This document shows positions 8,283-16,492 of a DNA stretch of 64,000 nucleotides, piece by piece. How positions within the stretch are numbered: the stretch's first letter is position 1; every line of letters begins with the position of its first letter. Source of the stretch: Loigolactobacillus bifermentans DSM 20003 (GTDB lineage Bacteria; Bacillota; Bacilli; Lactobacillales; Lactobacillaceae); assembly GCF_001434575.1 (NCBI RefSeq), contig NZ_AZDA01000046.1:124001-188000 (forward strand), written 5' to 3'. A program made the translations under genes and the position numbers. The notes below the pieces were generated by a model that saw only the letters and a program-made list of their open reading frames with translations, was not told the origin of the DNA and made no database searches.

Positions 8283-9506
8283 TTAATGATACGCCAGTCC
8301 CCGTTTGAATCGTTTCCAGAAACTGCCTTCATCTGCTTGTAAAATCAAACCTTGATAGATGCGACTAATATACCAAATCAAACCGAATATCGTTGCGACC
8401 AAGATCAACAGAGACAGTCCGGCTTCCATCATCGTCGCATGATGGGCAATCAAGCGCACCGGCATAAAATAAGAAGAGAAAAATGGGACGTACGATAAAA
8501 TTTTAGCCGTCAGCGCACCAGCATTATCTTGAAACGGAAAACTAATGAAAAAGGCAAACATACTTAAATAAGTAGCTGGATAAGCGGCCTTTGGTGCATC
8601 TTCAGCCTTCGCCACCAATGCCCCACTGAAAGCCGCCAAAATAGTATACAATACCACGCCTAACAATAAGAAAATTAAATTAATGTTAATCAGATTGTGA
8701 AGCACGCTGTGGATCAATGGTTTAAATTGCGTGAATACCGGTTGTAATTTATCCAGTCGTTGGGCCAATAAGAAACACAGACCGCCTCCCACTAAATAAA
8801 TGACGATTTGCGTCAAAATCACCCCCAACATCCCTAAAATCTTGCCACAAAAATACTTGGCCGCGGTGGTGCTAGAAAAAATCACTTCCATGATCTTCGT
8901 TCCTTTTTCAGAGGCAATCTCTTGAGCCGTGATCGACGAATACGTGATGATGATCATGTACACCATGAAAACCAAAACGTAAAATGAGATTTTTTGTCCA
9001 GTTTTAGCTTGGGCTGTCTGTTGAGACACAGATTGGGTCAAAGTCGGTTGTTGCTGTAGCTGCTGCCATTGCTTCGCTGTTAGGCCTGCCGCTTGAACAT
9101 TTAATCGCGTTTGATATTGCGTTAAAACTTGTTTCACCTGCGCCACTTGGCTGGTGCTTAAAGTTTGATCACCGCGGTAGTGTGCTTGCAATTGCTGTTG
9201 GCGCTGGGTGACCACCACATAGCCTTTTATGCGATTTGCTTTCACAGCCCGTTTTGCCTGAGCCACTGTGGTCACCTGTTTTTGGCGTTCCGCTTGATCA
9301 AACTGCTTTAAAATGGCTTGACGCAAGCCCTGATTTTGCGACACCACTGCCACTTTATCGTGCTTGACAGCCGAGGTTGCCGACACATAACCGAGCCCTA
9401 GGGATAACGCTGCGAAAAGAAATGGCGCTAACACTAAGATCACAAAACTCCATGATTTGATCTGACGAAAATAAGTATCTGCCGCCACAATTTTTAATTT
9501 ATGCAT
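8283..9506 (-). CDS. ABC-2 transporter permease, NatB/YhaP type
   Basis: 407 residues from the ATG at 9506, which has AAAGGCAGGTG upstream; a GTG nine bases earlier is less likely. An N-terminal membrane helix (about 22-45), an external domain of roughly 130 residues rich in Gln, and five to six C-terminal helices are the pattern of NatB/YhaP exporter subunits. The cytosolic motif QEIASEKGTKIMEVI is characteristic of the family. It overlaps the ATPase gene by 8 bp and forms one exporter with it. NatAB exports sodium in Bacillus; the substrate here is not shown by sequence. Confidence 0.85.
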   Translation of the reverse strand: MHKLKIVAADTYFRQIKSWSFVILVLAPFLFAALSLGLGYVSATSAVKHDKVAVVSQNQGLRQAILKQFDQAERQKQVTTVAQAKRAVKANRIKGYVVVTQRQQQLQAHYRGDQTLSTSQVAQVKQVLTQYQTRLNVQAAGLTAKQWQQLQQQPTLTQSVSQQTAQAKTGQKISFYVLVFMVYMIIITYSSITAQEIASEKGTKIMEVIFSSTTAAKYFCGKILGMLGVILTQIVIYLVGGGLCFLLAQRLDKLQPVFTQFKPLIHSVLHNLININLIFLLLGVVLYTILAAFSGALVAKAEDAPKAAYPATYLSMFAFFISFPFQDNAGALTAKILSYVPFFSSYFMPVRLIAHHATMMEAGLSLLILVATIFGLIWYISRIYQGLILQADEGSFWKRFKRGLAYH

Positions 9507-10395
9507 GGTTGGCACCTGCCTTTAATTTAAAGATCTGATCTAAGCTTGGCGGCTGTTGACTAAATTCTTCAATATAACGTCCTTGCGATAAGGCCTGAAA
9601 AATCGTTGGCCCAGCGGCTGGATCAGCAATGATCAGTCGATACCGGCCTGGCGTTAACGCATGAACCTCAGTAACGGTTGGCAACGTTTGTAGCCGTTCA
9701 ACGGACCAATCGGTGGTCACTGTGATCACGGTTTTGCCAAATTGTTCACGAATTGCTTGTAACTCACCATGTAACACCATTTCACCACGATTGAGCATTA
9801 CCAAATGATCGCATAACGCTGACACATTCCCCATATCATGACTGGAAAAAATAATCGCTGCCCCTTGGTCCCGAGCGTTTAAAATCGCCGTTTCCAACAA
9901 GGCCACATTCACTGGGTCCAATCCGCTAAAGGGTTCATCTAAAATAATTAATTTCGGTTGATGGATCAACGTACAGATCAACTGTACCTTTTGCTGATTT
10001 CCTTTAGATAGCGCTTTGATCTTACTGTTCGGCTGGCCCTTCACTTCAAAACGGTCTAGCCACGGCCCAATTTCAGCACGAATCGTTTTGGTCGCTTGAT
10101 TTTTAAGTCGAGCCAAATATAAAATTTGCTGCGCCACCGTTAACTTTGGCATTAAACTGCGCTCTTCCGGTAAATAACCGATGGTGTCAAATACCGCTTC
10201 GGTAATTGGCCGGTGTTGCCAGGTAATCTGACCATCATAATGAAGGAACTGTAAAATACTGTGAAACGTCGTCGACTTTCCCGCACCATTTTGCCCGATC
10301 AACCCCATGATTTCACCTGGTTTGACGGTAAAGTTGACATCTTGTAGTGCCTTTAAATTCCCAAATGATTTGCTTAACTGGCTCACTTCAAGCAT
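9499..10395 (-). CDS. ABC transporter ATPase, NatA/YhaQ type
   Basis: 298 residues. Walker A GQNGAGKST (near 34-42), the family-typical Q-loop region GYLPEERSLMPK, signature LSKGNQQKVQL and Walker B LIILDEPFSGLDP are all present. A C-terminal extension of about 90 residues follows. It powers the NatB-type permease encoded next. The ATG at 10395 lies 7 bases after a GGAGG that is the last motif of a two-copy 99-bp repeat array (10403-10605), so its translation start is built into that element. Confidence 0.9.
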   Translation of the reverse strand: MLEVSQLSKSFGNLKALQDVNFTVKPGEIMGLIGQNGAGKSTTFHSILQFLHYDGQITWQHRPITEAVFDTIGYLPEERSLMPKLTVAQQILYLARLKNQATKTIRAEIGPWLDRFEVKGQPNSKIKALSKGNQQKVQLICTLIHQPKLIILDEPFSGLDPVNVALLETAILNARDQGAAIIFSSHDMGNVSALCDHLVMLNRGEMVLHGELQAIREQFGKTVITVTTDWSVERLQTLPTVTEVHALTPGRYRLIIADPAAGPTIFQALSQGRYIEEFSQQPPSLDQIFKLKAGANHA

Positions 10396-10402
10396 GAAAC
10401 CA

Positions 10403-10605
10403 CCTCCTAAACACGCTAAGGACTACTTTGCTTTCGCAAACTCTCATTTCCGGAGGATGTCCATTCCTACGGGCGCAATCACCCTCGTAGGAAACATGGC
10501 GCCTCCTAAACACGCTAAGGACTATTTTGCTTTCGCAAACTCTCATTTCCGGAGGATGTCCATTCCTACGGGCGCAATCTCCCTCGTAGGAAACATGGCG
10601 CCTCC
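10403..10605 (-). repeat. Two tandem copies of the 98-bp SD-containing RNA-like element (locus A)
   Basis: Read on the minus strand, units 10605-10502 and 10506-10403 repeat with a period of 99 bp and differ at only a few positions. Each begins and ends in GGAGG. Order of parts: GGAGG, a long hairpin with TTCCTACG/CGTAGGAA arms, an anti-SD-like CCTCC that can close its base, a TTTGC-GAAA-GCAAA tetraloop hairpin, a CCTTAG segment, then GGAGG. The final GGAGG is the ribosome binding site of the NatA-type gene. Related arrays lie at 13041, 32112 and 33518. Confidence 0.9.
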
Positions 10606-10677
10606 TTTCGTTTTTAGCATATCAAATCCTGCCAAGCTTTAATAGGCCAAATTTTGAAAGCCGATTTTGGATAAAAT

Positions 10678-10706
10678 AAAAAAGCCATTTCAACTGAAAT
10701 GACTTT
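10678..10706 (-). terminator. Terminator of the DHA2 exporter gene
   Basis: On the minus strand AAGTCATTTCA pairs with TGAAATGGCTT and a run of T follows, just past the stop codon of the exporter. Confidence 0.75.
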
Positions 10707-12066
10707 AACGGGTAGACGCCCCAATATCCTGAGGTAAGGTTAAGGCTTCTAAAATCGGATAGAGCACCAACAATCCTAGGAAAACAAAACACAACCGATA
10801 GGCGCTAGCTGTGGCCATAGTGGTGCTGGCTAGCGCAATCACAATACTCACTAGGGACACGCCTAACCCTTGCGCCAAATTTTGCATCACCACATTTAAG
10901 GTATTGGCATCATTACGCTGTTGATACGGAACATCCGCAAAGCTTAAAGCGTTGTACGAGCTGAGGCTTAATGAGCGCATGCCCCCTGACATCACTGCTA
11001 GGCCCATAATGATCCAAGCCGGCGTTTGTAAGGTGACAAACGCCAAGCCAGTTGCACTGGCAAAAATCAGGACAAAGGCAACTAATAAATTAATTTTGTA
11101 CCCAAAATGCTGGATCAACGGTGTCGTTAACGGCTTAATGCACACATTCCCCAGAAAAATAAACAGCACATAACTTCCCGCTTTTAGCGCCGACCAGTGA
11201 AAAATATTTTGCAAGAAAATCGTTAACAAATAGGGCATGGCCCCCACAGACAACCATAGGAACAAACCACCCGTTTGCGCCACCCGAAAGGACTGAATGT
11301 GCATGGTTTCTAAGGTGAATAAGGGTGTTGCCGTCGTTTTCAAATGATGATAACTCCAATAAGCTGCGCCAGCACCACAACCTAACAGCAAGCCGGCCAA
11401 CCAAGCCCACTGTCGGCCGTGGGTGCCCACTTCAAAGCCCCCTAAAATACTGATCGACATCAGCGCAATTGCCAGAAACCCCACCACATCAAACTGAGTA
11501 CGGGCACCCGGTTGATCCGCATCGATCAATTGCCGACCAATCACCCAGATCACAATTCCAATGGGTAAATTGATCAAAAAGATCCAGCGCCAACTCAGCA
11601 CCGCAATAATCGCACCACCAGCCACTGGGGCAATCGCTGGCGCTAACAACGCTGGCCAAACCAAGTAGCTGGTCATCACCAATAATTGCTCAGGCTCCGT
11701 TTTTTCTAACACAATGATCCGCGCAGTGGGGGTCATTAGGGAACCAAAAATCCCTTGCAGCACCCGCATCACCAGCAGCATGGCAAAATTCACCGCTAAA
11801 GCATCCCCTAATGAACTCAACGTAAAACCTGCGACTGCCAGCAGCCAAATCCGTTTTTGACCAAAATGCTGACTGATCCAACCACTAAGCGGAATAAAAA
11901 TCGCCACTGTGATCAAGTAAACACTGATCATCAACGCGCCGCTGGTTGCCGACACATGCAACGCGCGAGTCATGGTGGGTAATGCTGTGGTGACAATGGT
12001 GCCGTCCATAATTTCCATAAACAAACTGGCGGCCATTAATAGCGCCACTTTCACTGGTTTTGTCAT
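10705..12066 (-). CDS. MFS multidrug exporter, DHA2 (EmrB/QacA) family
   Basis: 453 residues with a dozen or more hydrophobic segments. The first helix carries the DHA2 hallmark FMEIMDGTIVTTALPTM; motif A appears as GWISQHFGQKRIWL and motif C as PAIAPVAGGAII. Members expel drugs or other amphiphiles with proton antiport. No regulator is adjacent, though a TTGAAT-17-TAAATT promoter with an AACTTAAGTT palindrome in its spacer precedes the ATG at 12066 (ribosome site GGAAGA). Substrate unknown. Confidence 0.9.
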   Translation of the reverse strand: MTKPVKVALLMAASLFMEIMDGTIVTTALPTMTRALHVSATSGALMISVYLITVAIFIPLSGWISQHFGQKRIWLLAVAGFTLSSLGDALAVNFAMLLVMRVLQGIFGSLMTPTARIIVLEKTEPEQLLVMTSYLVWPALLAPAIAPVAGGAIIAVLSWRWIFLINLPIGIVIWVIGRQLIDADQPGARTQFDVVGFLAIALMSISILGGFEVGTHGRQWAWLAGLLLGCGAGAAYWSYHHLKTTATPLFTLETMHIQSFRVAQTGGLFLWLSVGAMPYLLTIFLQNIFHWSALKAGSYVLFIFLGNVCIKPLTTPLIQHFGYKINLLVAFVLIFASATGLAFVTLQTPAWIIMGLAVMSGGMRSLSLSSYNALSFADVPYQQRNDANTLNVVMQNLAQGLGVSLVSIVIALASTTMATASAYRLCFVFLGLLVLYPILEALTLPQDIGASTR

Positions 12067-12149
12067 TGCAATCTTCCTAAATAAATTTAAATTTTGAACT
12101 TAAGTTATTCAAAGTTTAGGCGGTTCTGGCAGTTGCGTCAAGCCCCCCC

Positions 12150-12596
12150 TTACTGGTTCAACCGCCGATTCATAGCCGCCACCAACCGCCGCATTGCCAA
12201 ATATTGAACTAGCCAAATCACCAAATAGAACAACCCGAACAAACCTGTATAAAGCAATAGCCACACTAAATTAATTGGAAACCAGCGGGCCACAATGGCC
12301 AAGCTACTGAAACCAACATAAGTGATGCCAAAATTCAATGCTGTTTGCCGGGCGAGACTCCAGCGTTCTTGTTCAAAAATCAGGCTCCCTAAGCTAAAGA
12401 CCACGCCCATCCCAGCCCATAACAACACCGAACAACTCAAAGCGTTGAGTGAATCGGTAAACTGCGCCATAAAGGCTGGTGTTGAGGGTTGGTAAGTGGT
12501 GCCAAAATAATAAGAGATTCCCAGCGACCATAATAATCCGATCGTGATCCCCATTGGAATGCCGAATAACAGCCGTTGCATGACTTGTTTGCTCAT
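12150..12596 (-). CDS. DUF3021 membrane protein
   Basis: 148 residues with four predicted helices and a short basic tail. It overlaps the LytTR gene by four bases (ATGA) and follows it, the arrangement seen repeatedly for DUF3021 proteins in Firmicutes. There the membrane protein is thought to hold or modulate the LytTR regulator. The family match rests on this pairing and topology more than on motifs. The signal it senses is unknown. Confidence 0.75.
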   Translation of the reverse strand: MSKQVMQRLLFGIPMGITIGLLWSLGISYYFGTTYQPSTPAFMAQFTDSLNALSCSVLLWAGMGVVFSLGSLIFEQERWSLARQTALNFGITYVGFSSLAIVARWFPINLVWLLLYTGLFGLFYLVIWLVQYLAMRRLVAAMNRRLNQ

Positions 12597-13030
12597 AACC
12601 CTAGCCCCCGTTTCAAATTTTTCATGCGCCGCCGAGAAACCTGTGCCACCTGCTGATTTTTTAAGTGTGCATTGATCAAACCACTGGGTGTCACCTCTAA
12701 ATAAGCAATCGCATGCTGATTCAGAATCTCACTTTTTGAAACACGTACAAACGCAATGGGTAGTTGCGCTTCAATTTGATAAAGACGCTGTTTCAGACGT
12801 AATTGACGCCCATCCTGTAAGTAAGCGTAAACTTGCTGATCAACCACACTGATCAAAGCAACTTGCTGCAGGTCTAAGGGAATCATTTGGTCCGCTTGAT
12901 ACCCCCAAATGAGACGTGCTTCCTTGAGTAATTGATTGGCAACTTGTTGTAAAGCGGGTGTTAACTGTTGCACGAATAGTTCTGCATGCTCTGTTTTTAG
13001 TTCTGGTGAAACGTGGAAATTAACTTGCAT
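12593..13030 (-). CDS. LytTR-domain transcriptional regulator
   Basis: 145 residues: about 45 N-terminal residues, then a LytTR DNA-binding domain (about 47-143) with the typical run FVRVSKSEILNQHAI and a basic end QVSRRRMKNLKRGLGL. There is no receiver domain, so it is not a classical response regulator. It is the first gene of a pair with DUF3021. One copy of the 98-bp element (13041-13142) supplies its ribosome binding site. Confidence 0.85.
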   Translation of the reverse strand: MQVNFHVSPELKTEHAELFVQQLTPALQQVANQLLKEARLIWGYQADQMIPLDLQQVALISVVDQQVYAYLQDGRQLRLKQRLYQIEAQLPIAFVRVSKSEILNQHAIAYLEVTPSGLINAHLKNQQVAQVSRRRMKNLKRGLGL

Positions 13031-13040
13031 GGCACTACCA

Positions 13041-13142
13041 CCTCCTAAAATCTCTAAGGTTAGATTTTGCTAATGCAAAATCGTATTTCGGAGGTTGTCC
13101 AGTCTTGTGGCGGCAGTTCACACCGCAAGACACATGGCCTCC
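13041..13142 (-). repeat. Single copy of the 98-bp SD-containing element (locus B)
   Basis: One unit (period 97 bp between the GGAGG motifs) upstream of the LytTR gene. The hairpin arms differ in sequence from locus A but keep pairing: TGTCTTG/CAAGACT in the first stem and ATTTTGC-ATTA-GCAAAAT in the second. The proximal GGAGG lies 10 bases before the ATG at 13030. Confidence 0.85.
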
Positions 13143-13242
13143 CATAGAAAGCATAGCATGTTTTCTAGCTTTAAAAGCCGGCTTTCGGTATGCGGTCTTT
13201 TTTTGGCGCTAACTGGTCACATTTCGTAACTTTCAGGGCATT

Positions 13243-13288
13243 TAAAAATGGTACTTTAAGTCATCTATCGGCTTAAGTACCATTTTAA
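13243..13288 (-). terminator. Terminator of the bioY-acyl operon
   Basis: AAAATGGTACTT and AAGTACCATTTT arms (with AAG/CTT continuing the stem) around a 10-base loop overlap the stop codon of the FabK-like gene. On the minus strand a T-run follows. Confidence 0.75.
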
Positions 13289-14043
13289 AGCGCCTTAAAA
13301 GGCGCCATGATCGTCGCTAATGATTGCACTGTTTGAATGTGCGCCGCCACCGTGCCGCAAGGAATCAGCTGACCTTGAACCCGCAGCCCACGCAAGGTTG
13401 GTTGTGTAGGCTGCAGCGGTGGGTGTTGGCCTAACAAGTGTTGTTTCATAACGAACGGTAAGTTGGCTTCCTGGCTGAGTAAAAAGCGCGTACCCATTTG
13501 CACCCCACAGAAACCCTGTTGTAAGGCAGCTTTTAATTGCCCGGCTTGATAAATCCCGCCAGCTACCACCAACGGTTGGCGTACTTGTGATTGAACTTGC
13601 GCCAATAACGTTGCCCGAGGAGTACTACCAACATGCCCACCGGCTTCATTGCCCTCTAGTACCAAACAATCAATCGGTAAGACCGCCATTTTCAAGGCTT
13701 GCTGTAAACTGCCAACCACTGCAATCATTTGGACATGAGCCTGGTGGAGTCGCTGCACCAATTCCGGTTGATACCCGGCACTTAGACTCACAATTGGTAC
13801 CTGTTCGATTAGCAATACTTGGGCCAGCGCTGGCCAATTCGACTGTTGCAACATCAGGTTAACCGCAAATGGTTGCTGGGTTTGAACGCGAATCTGGTGT
13901 AAGGCTTGGCGCAATTGCACTGGCGTCACCCCATAGGTGGCCAACGTCGGCAACGCCCCATAACGGGCAACGGCCACCACAAAATTAGCGTCCGCAATGC
14001 CGGCCATCGCCCCTTGGATCACAGGAAGTGTTGTTTCAAACAT
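13285..14043 (-). CDS. FabK/nitronate monooxygenase-like flavoprotein
   Basis: 252 residues, a TIM-barrel FMN protein of the FabK/2-nitropropane dioxygenase group. Start PVIQGAMAGIAD, the catalytic-region motif EGNEAGGHVG, the FMN-phosphate loop VVAGGIYQAGQL and GVQMGTRFL all fit. It is shorter than typical FabK (about 310-320). As last gene of an operon that already holds a thiolase, ketoreductase and dehydratases, the likeliest job is enoyl-thioester reduction. It overlaps the SDR gene by 8 bp; ribosome site GAAAGGGA. Confidence 0.8.
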   Translation of the reverse strand: MFETTLPVIQGAMAGIADANFVVAVARYGALPTLATYGVTPVQLRQALHQIRVQTQQPFAVNLMLQQSNWPALAQVLLIEQVPIVSLSAGYQPELVQRLHQAHVQMIAVVGSLQQALKMAVLPIDCLVLEGNEAGGHVGSTPRATLLAQVQSQVRQPLVVAGGIYQAGQLKAALQQGFCGVQMGTRFLLSQEANLPFVMKQHLLGQHPPLQPTQPTLRGLRVQGQLIPCGTVAAHIQTVQSLATIMAPFKAL

Positions 14044-14773
14044 TTAAAGTTTCCCTTTCTGGTGGCAAGTAACGGCTGAGCTGCTGACCATTGATAGCAA
14101 AACACTGACCAGTTAGGCGCGGCCGTAACTGGGTCAAATGCCAAAAAGTCGCCGCTAGTGCCTGTGGTGTACCCAGTTGCCATGCTGGCGGCAGCGGACC
14201 GCGCTGTTGTAATTTAGCAATCACCGGTGCAGTCATCGCGGTTACCGCCGCTGGGGCAATGGCGTTCACCGTCACTTGTACCTGCTGGCCTTCCAATGCC
14301 AATGCCTTCATGAAGCCCAGCAAACCCGCTTTGCTTGCGGCGTAATTGGTTTGGCCAATGGCGCCAGTGATGCCATTCGCCGAAGTCATCAAGTAGATTT
14401 GTTGCCACCCTGTTTGTTGGGCCATTTGCTGGAAAACGGCTTGGGTCAGGCCAAAAACACTTAACAAGTTGGTTTGCAATACCTGTTGCCAATCATCCTG
14501 GGTCATTTTTAAAAATGTCCGGTCGCGACAAATGCCATGATTGACAATCAAACAATCAATGCGCCCAAATTGTGCCACTACCTGGGCCACTAAAGCGCGG
14601 CTGGCACTTTGATCATTTAAATCACAGGTTAGTGTCAATAAACGGGGCTGGTGCGGCAACTGTGCCATATGCCTAGCGCAAGTCACCACCTGGTCACCAG
14701 CGGCCAAATACTGTTGGACCAACGCTTGGCCGATTCCCTGACTGCCACCGGTGATCAGGACCACTGCACACAT
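14036..14773 (-). CDS. SDR-family 3-oxoacyl reductase (FabG-like)
   Basis: 245 residues from the ATG at 14773, preceded by GGAAAGGGGA; a longer upstream frame lacks this site. The Rossmann glycine motif is TGGSQGIG, the NNAG-equivalent is VNHG, and the catalytic set is Ser in LMTSANG with Tyr-Lys in YAASKAG. The protein should reduce 3-oxoacyl thioesters with NAD(P)H. It overlaps the preceding MaoC-like gene by about 19 bp, consistent with one translationally coupled operon. Confidence 0.88.
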   Translation of the reverse strand: MCAVVLITGGSQGIGQALVQQYLAAGDQVVTCARHMAQLPHQPRLLTLTCDLNDQSASRALVAQVVAQFGRIDCLIVNHGICRDRTFLKMTQDDWQQVLQTNLLSVFGLTQAVFQQMAQQTGWQQIYLMTSANGITGAIGQTNYAASKAGLLGFMKALALEGQQVQVTVNAIAPAAVTAMTAPVIAKLQQRGPLPPAWQLGTPQALAATFWHLTQLRPRLTGQCFAINGQQLSRYLPPERETLNV

Positions 14774-15066
14774 TGAAAAGTCCCCTTTCCTACTCGCTGT
14801 TGCTGGCACCACACTTCAAATCGATGCTTGCCAATTTGATACACCGTACAAACTTGGGCCACATAAACAGGCTTTAAAAATTGATACGTATATTGCGTTA
14901 ATGGTTTTTGAAACAGTTTAGCAACGTGGGTCATCAATTGTAAGCCATAAACTATCCCTTGCTCATGGACTGGATTTAAATCTTGCGACAATTGCCGATA
15001 AGCGATTAAATCGGCCTCACTGACTCGAAATTGGCCTAACGTAGATCCGGGTTTCACAGTCTGCAA
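14755..15066 (-). CDS. MaoC-like hot-dog dehydratase/hydratase
   Basis: 103 residues, beginning at a TTG (15066) preceded by GAGGGA; a GTG three codons on is an alternative. The hydratase motif LSQDLNPVHE contains the Asp and His used by R-specific enoyl-CoA hydratases and MaoC proteins. This is a single small hot-dog domain. It overlaps the preceding gene by about 50 bp, so the two probably form a heteromeric dehydratase. Probable reaction: 3-hydroxyacyl thioester to 2-enoyl thioester. Confidence 0.75.
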   Translation of the reverse strand: MQTVKPGSTLGQFRVSEADLIAYRQLSQDLNPVHEQGIVYGLQLMTHVAKLFQKPLTQYTYQFLKPVYVAQVCTVYQIGKHRFEVWCQQQRVGKGTFQCVQWS

Positions 15067-15361
15067 CTTGTTGTCCCTCTTTCTTTAAAATCAAATGGTA
15101 AATCCAAATTTCAGCCTGGTGTTTCGGCCAAACTGCCGTCCGTTGCAAACTCACATCATAAGTAGCTGGCCACTGTAATGGCTGTTGTAACCTGATTTGC
15201 TGCTCGATCAGCAGGTAAGTTCGGCCGACCAGCGCTGGCACTGAAAAAGCTTGCCACAATGTGAGTAAAAACGTGCCTGGCAACGTATCCGGCGGTAGCC
15301 CAAAGGCTTGCTGGTAACGGGTTACCCGATTCGTATCAATGAAAAGCTGCTGAGTTAACAT
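15017..15361 (-). CDS. Small hot-dog-fold protein, probable dehydratase partner
   Basis: 114 residues from the ATG at 15361 (site GGTGG-GA); the longer frame starting inside the thiolase gene is rejected. The sequence QAFGLPPDTLPGTFLLTLWQ followed by strands such as YDVSLQRTAVW resembles the N-terminal half of FAS1-type or two-subunit MaoC dehydratases, which lack the catalytic Asp-His pair. I infer that it pairs with the next gene, which has those residues. The family call is tentative. Confidence 0.55.
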   Translation of the reverse strand: MLTQQLFIDTNRVTRYQQAFGLPPDTLPGTFLLTLWQAFSVPALVGRTYLLIEQQIRLQQPLQWPATYDVSLQRTAVWPKHQAEIWIYHLILKKEGQQVADCETRIYVRPISSQ

Positions 15362-16491
15362 TTCGCCACCGCCAATGCCGCCCCTTGCCCGCCACCAACA
15401 CACATGGCCACTAAGCCTAATTTAGCGGCGGGAACCTGCTGTAAATCAGTCATCAACCGCCGCACTAAAATGCCACCAGTAGCCCCAAAGGGATGACCAA
15501 ACGCTAAGGCGCCACCGGTAGGATTGACCTTGTCAGCCGGCCAGTGGCCCTGTTGCAAACAAGCTAACACTTGGGCAGCAAATGCTTCGTTAAGTGCCAC
15601 CTGATCAATATCCGCCCAAGTCAGTTGCAAGCGGGCCATTAATTGGGCCACGGCTGGCACAGGCCCTAACGCAAAGTCCACCGGTGACACCCCTACAGCC
15701 GCACTGCCTAATACTTCAAATCCCGCAGTGAGGTGGTGACGGCGACAATAATCTGCACTGGCCAGTAACACCATCCCCGCCCCATCATTTAACGGACAGC
15801 TGTTGCCAGCTGTTAACGTGCCAGTTGGGCTAAACACAGGTGGTAACTGGGCTAAATCGGTTAAGGTCGTCGCTGGTCGTGGACATTCATCTTGTGTCAC
15901 GTGCTGAAAAGGACTGATTTCTGATTGCAAAATGCCTTGTTGTTGGGCTTGAGCGTAACGGTGCTGACTCTCATAAGCGTATTGATCTTGCGCCTGGCGG
16001 CTGATGCTAAGCCGTTGGGCCAACTGTTCCGTGGCCACCCCCATATCCAAATCAGAATCGTCCCCTGCGCTAAGCGGCGGCCGCGACACAATCACCGGTG
16101 GTCGGCCGTATAAGCGTGATGGCCGTTGGAGCTGCCATGGGGCTTGACTGGTACTTTCCACCCCACCGCACAACACACAATCCGCTTGACCGCTGGCAAT
16201 TTGGGCCCAGGCTAAGGCAATGCTCGTTAAGCCTGACGCACACTGTTGATCCACGGTTAACGCCGGGATCGTTACATCTAGCCCTGCAGCTAAGGCGACG
16301 CGCCGGGCAACATTGCCGCCACCGCCAACCACATTGCCTAAAATCACGGTATCAACCGTTACGGCTGGTTGCCGTTTGACTAATGCCTGAACGGCTGCTG
16401 CGCCTAATTGATCAACTGATACGTTGGCATAAACACCACCGTAACGTCCGATTGGCAAGCGCACAGCATCAATGAGCTTGACAGTTGTCAT
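15355..16491 (-). CDS. Thiolase (acetyl-CoA acetyltransferase-type)
   Basis: 378 residues from the ATG at 16491, preceded by GGAAAGGGG. Nucleophile Cys84 lies in DQQCASGLTSIALA; NEAFAAQ, GHPFGATGG (His) and the second cysteine in MCVGGGQG complete the thiolase active site. Biosynthetic thiolases condense two acyl-CoAs without malonyl-CoA, the reverse of beta-oxidation. It resembles Bacillus YhfS, encoded with YhfT and the BioY protein YhfU. It lies 1 bp after the ligase gene. Confidence 0.92.
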   Translation of the reverse strand: MTTVKLIDAVRLPIGRYGGVYANVSVDQLGAAAVQALVKRQPAVTVDTVILGNVVGGGGNVARRVALAAGLDVTIPALTVDQQCASGLTSIALAWAQIASGQADCVLCGGVESTSQAPWQLQRPSRLYGRPPVIVSRPPLSAGDDSDLDMGVATEQLAQRLSISRQAQDQYAYESQHRYAQAQQQGILQSEISPFQHVTQDECPRPATTLTDLAQLPPVFSPTGTLTAGNSCPLNDGAGMVLLASADYCRRHHLTAGFEVLGSAAVGVSPVDFALGPVPAVAQLMARLQLTWADIDQVALNEAFAAQVLACLQQGHWPADKVNPTGGALAFGHPFGATGGILVRRLMTDLQQVPAAKLGLVAMCVGGGQGAALAVAKC

Positions 16492-16492
16492 G

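Noticed and set aside
10500-10593. Leader peptide starting ATG TTT CCT inside each 98-bp unit
   Set aside because: The frame is open for 16-20 codons in locus A and one unit of C but stops after four codons in the other C units, so it is not conserved as a peptide.
10307-10642. Plus-strand open frame of 111 codons with an internal repeat
   Set aside because: It is the antisense of the natA start and the two tandem elements; the 'repeat protein' is just the repeat DNA read backwards and has no ribosome binding site.
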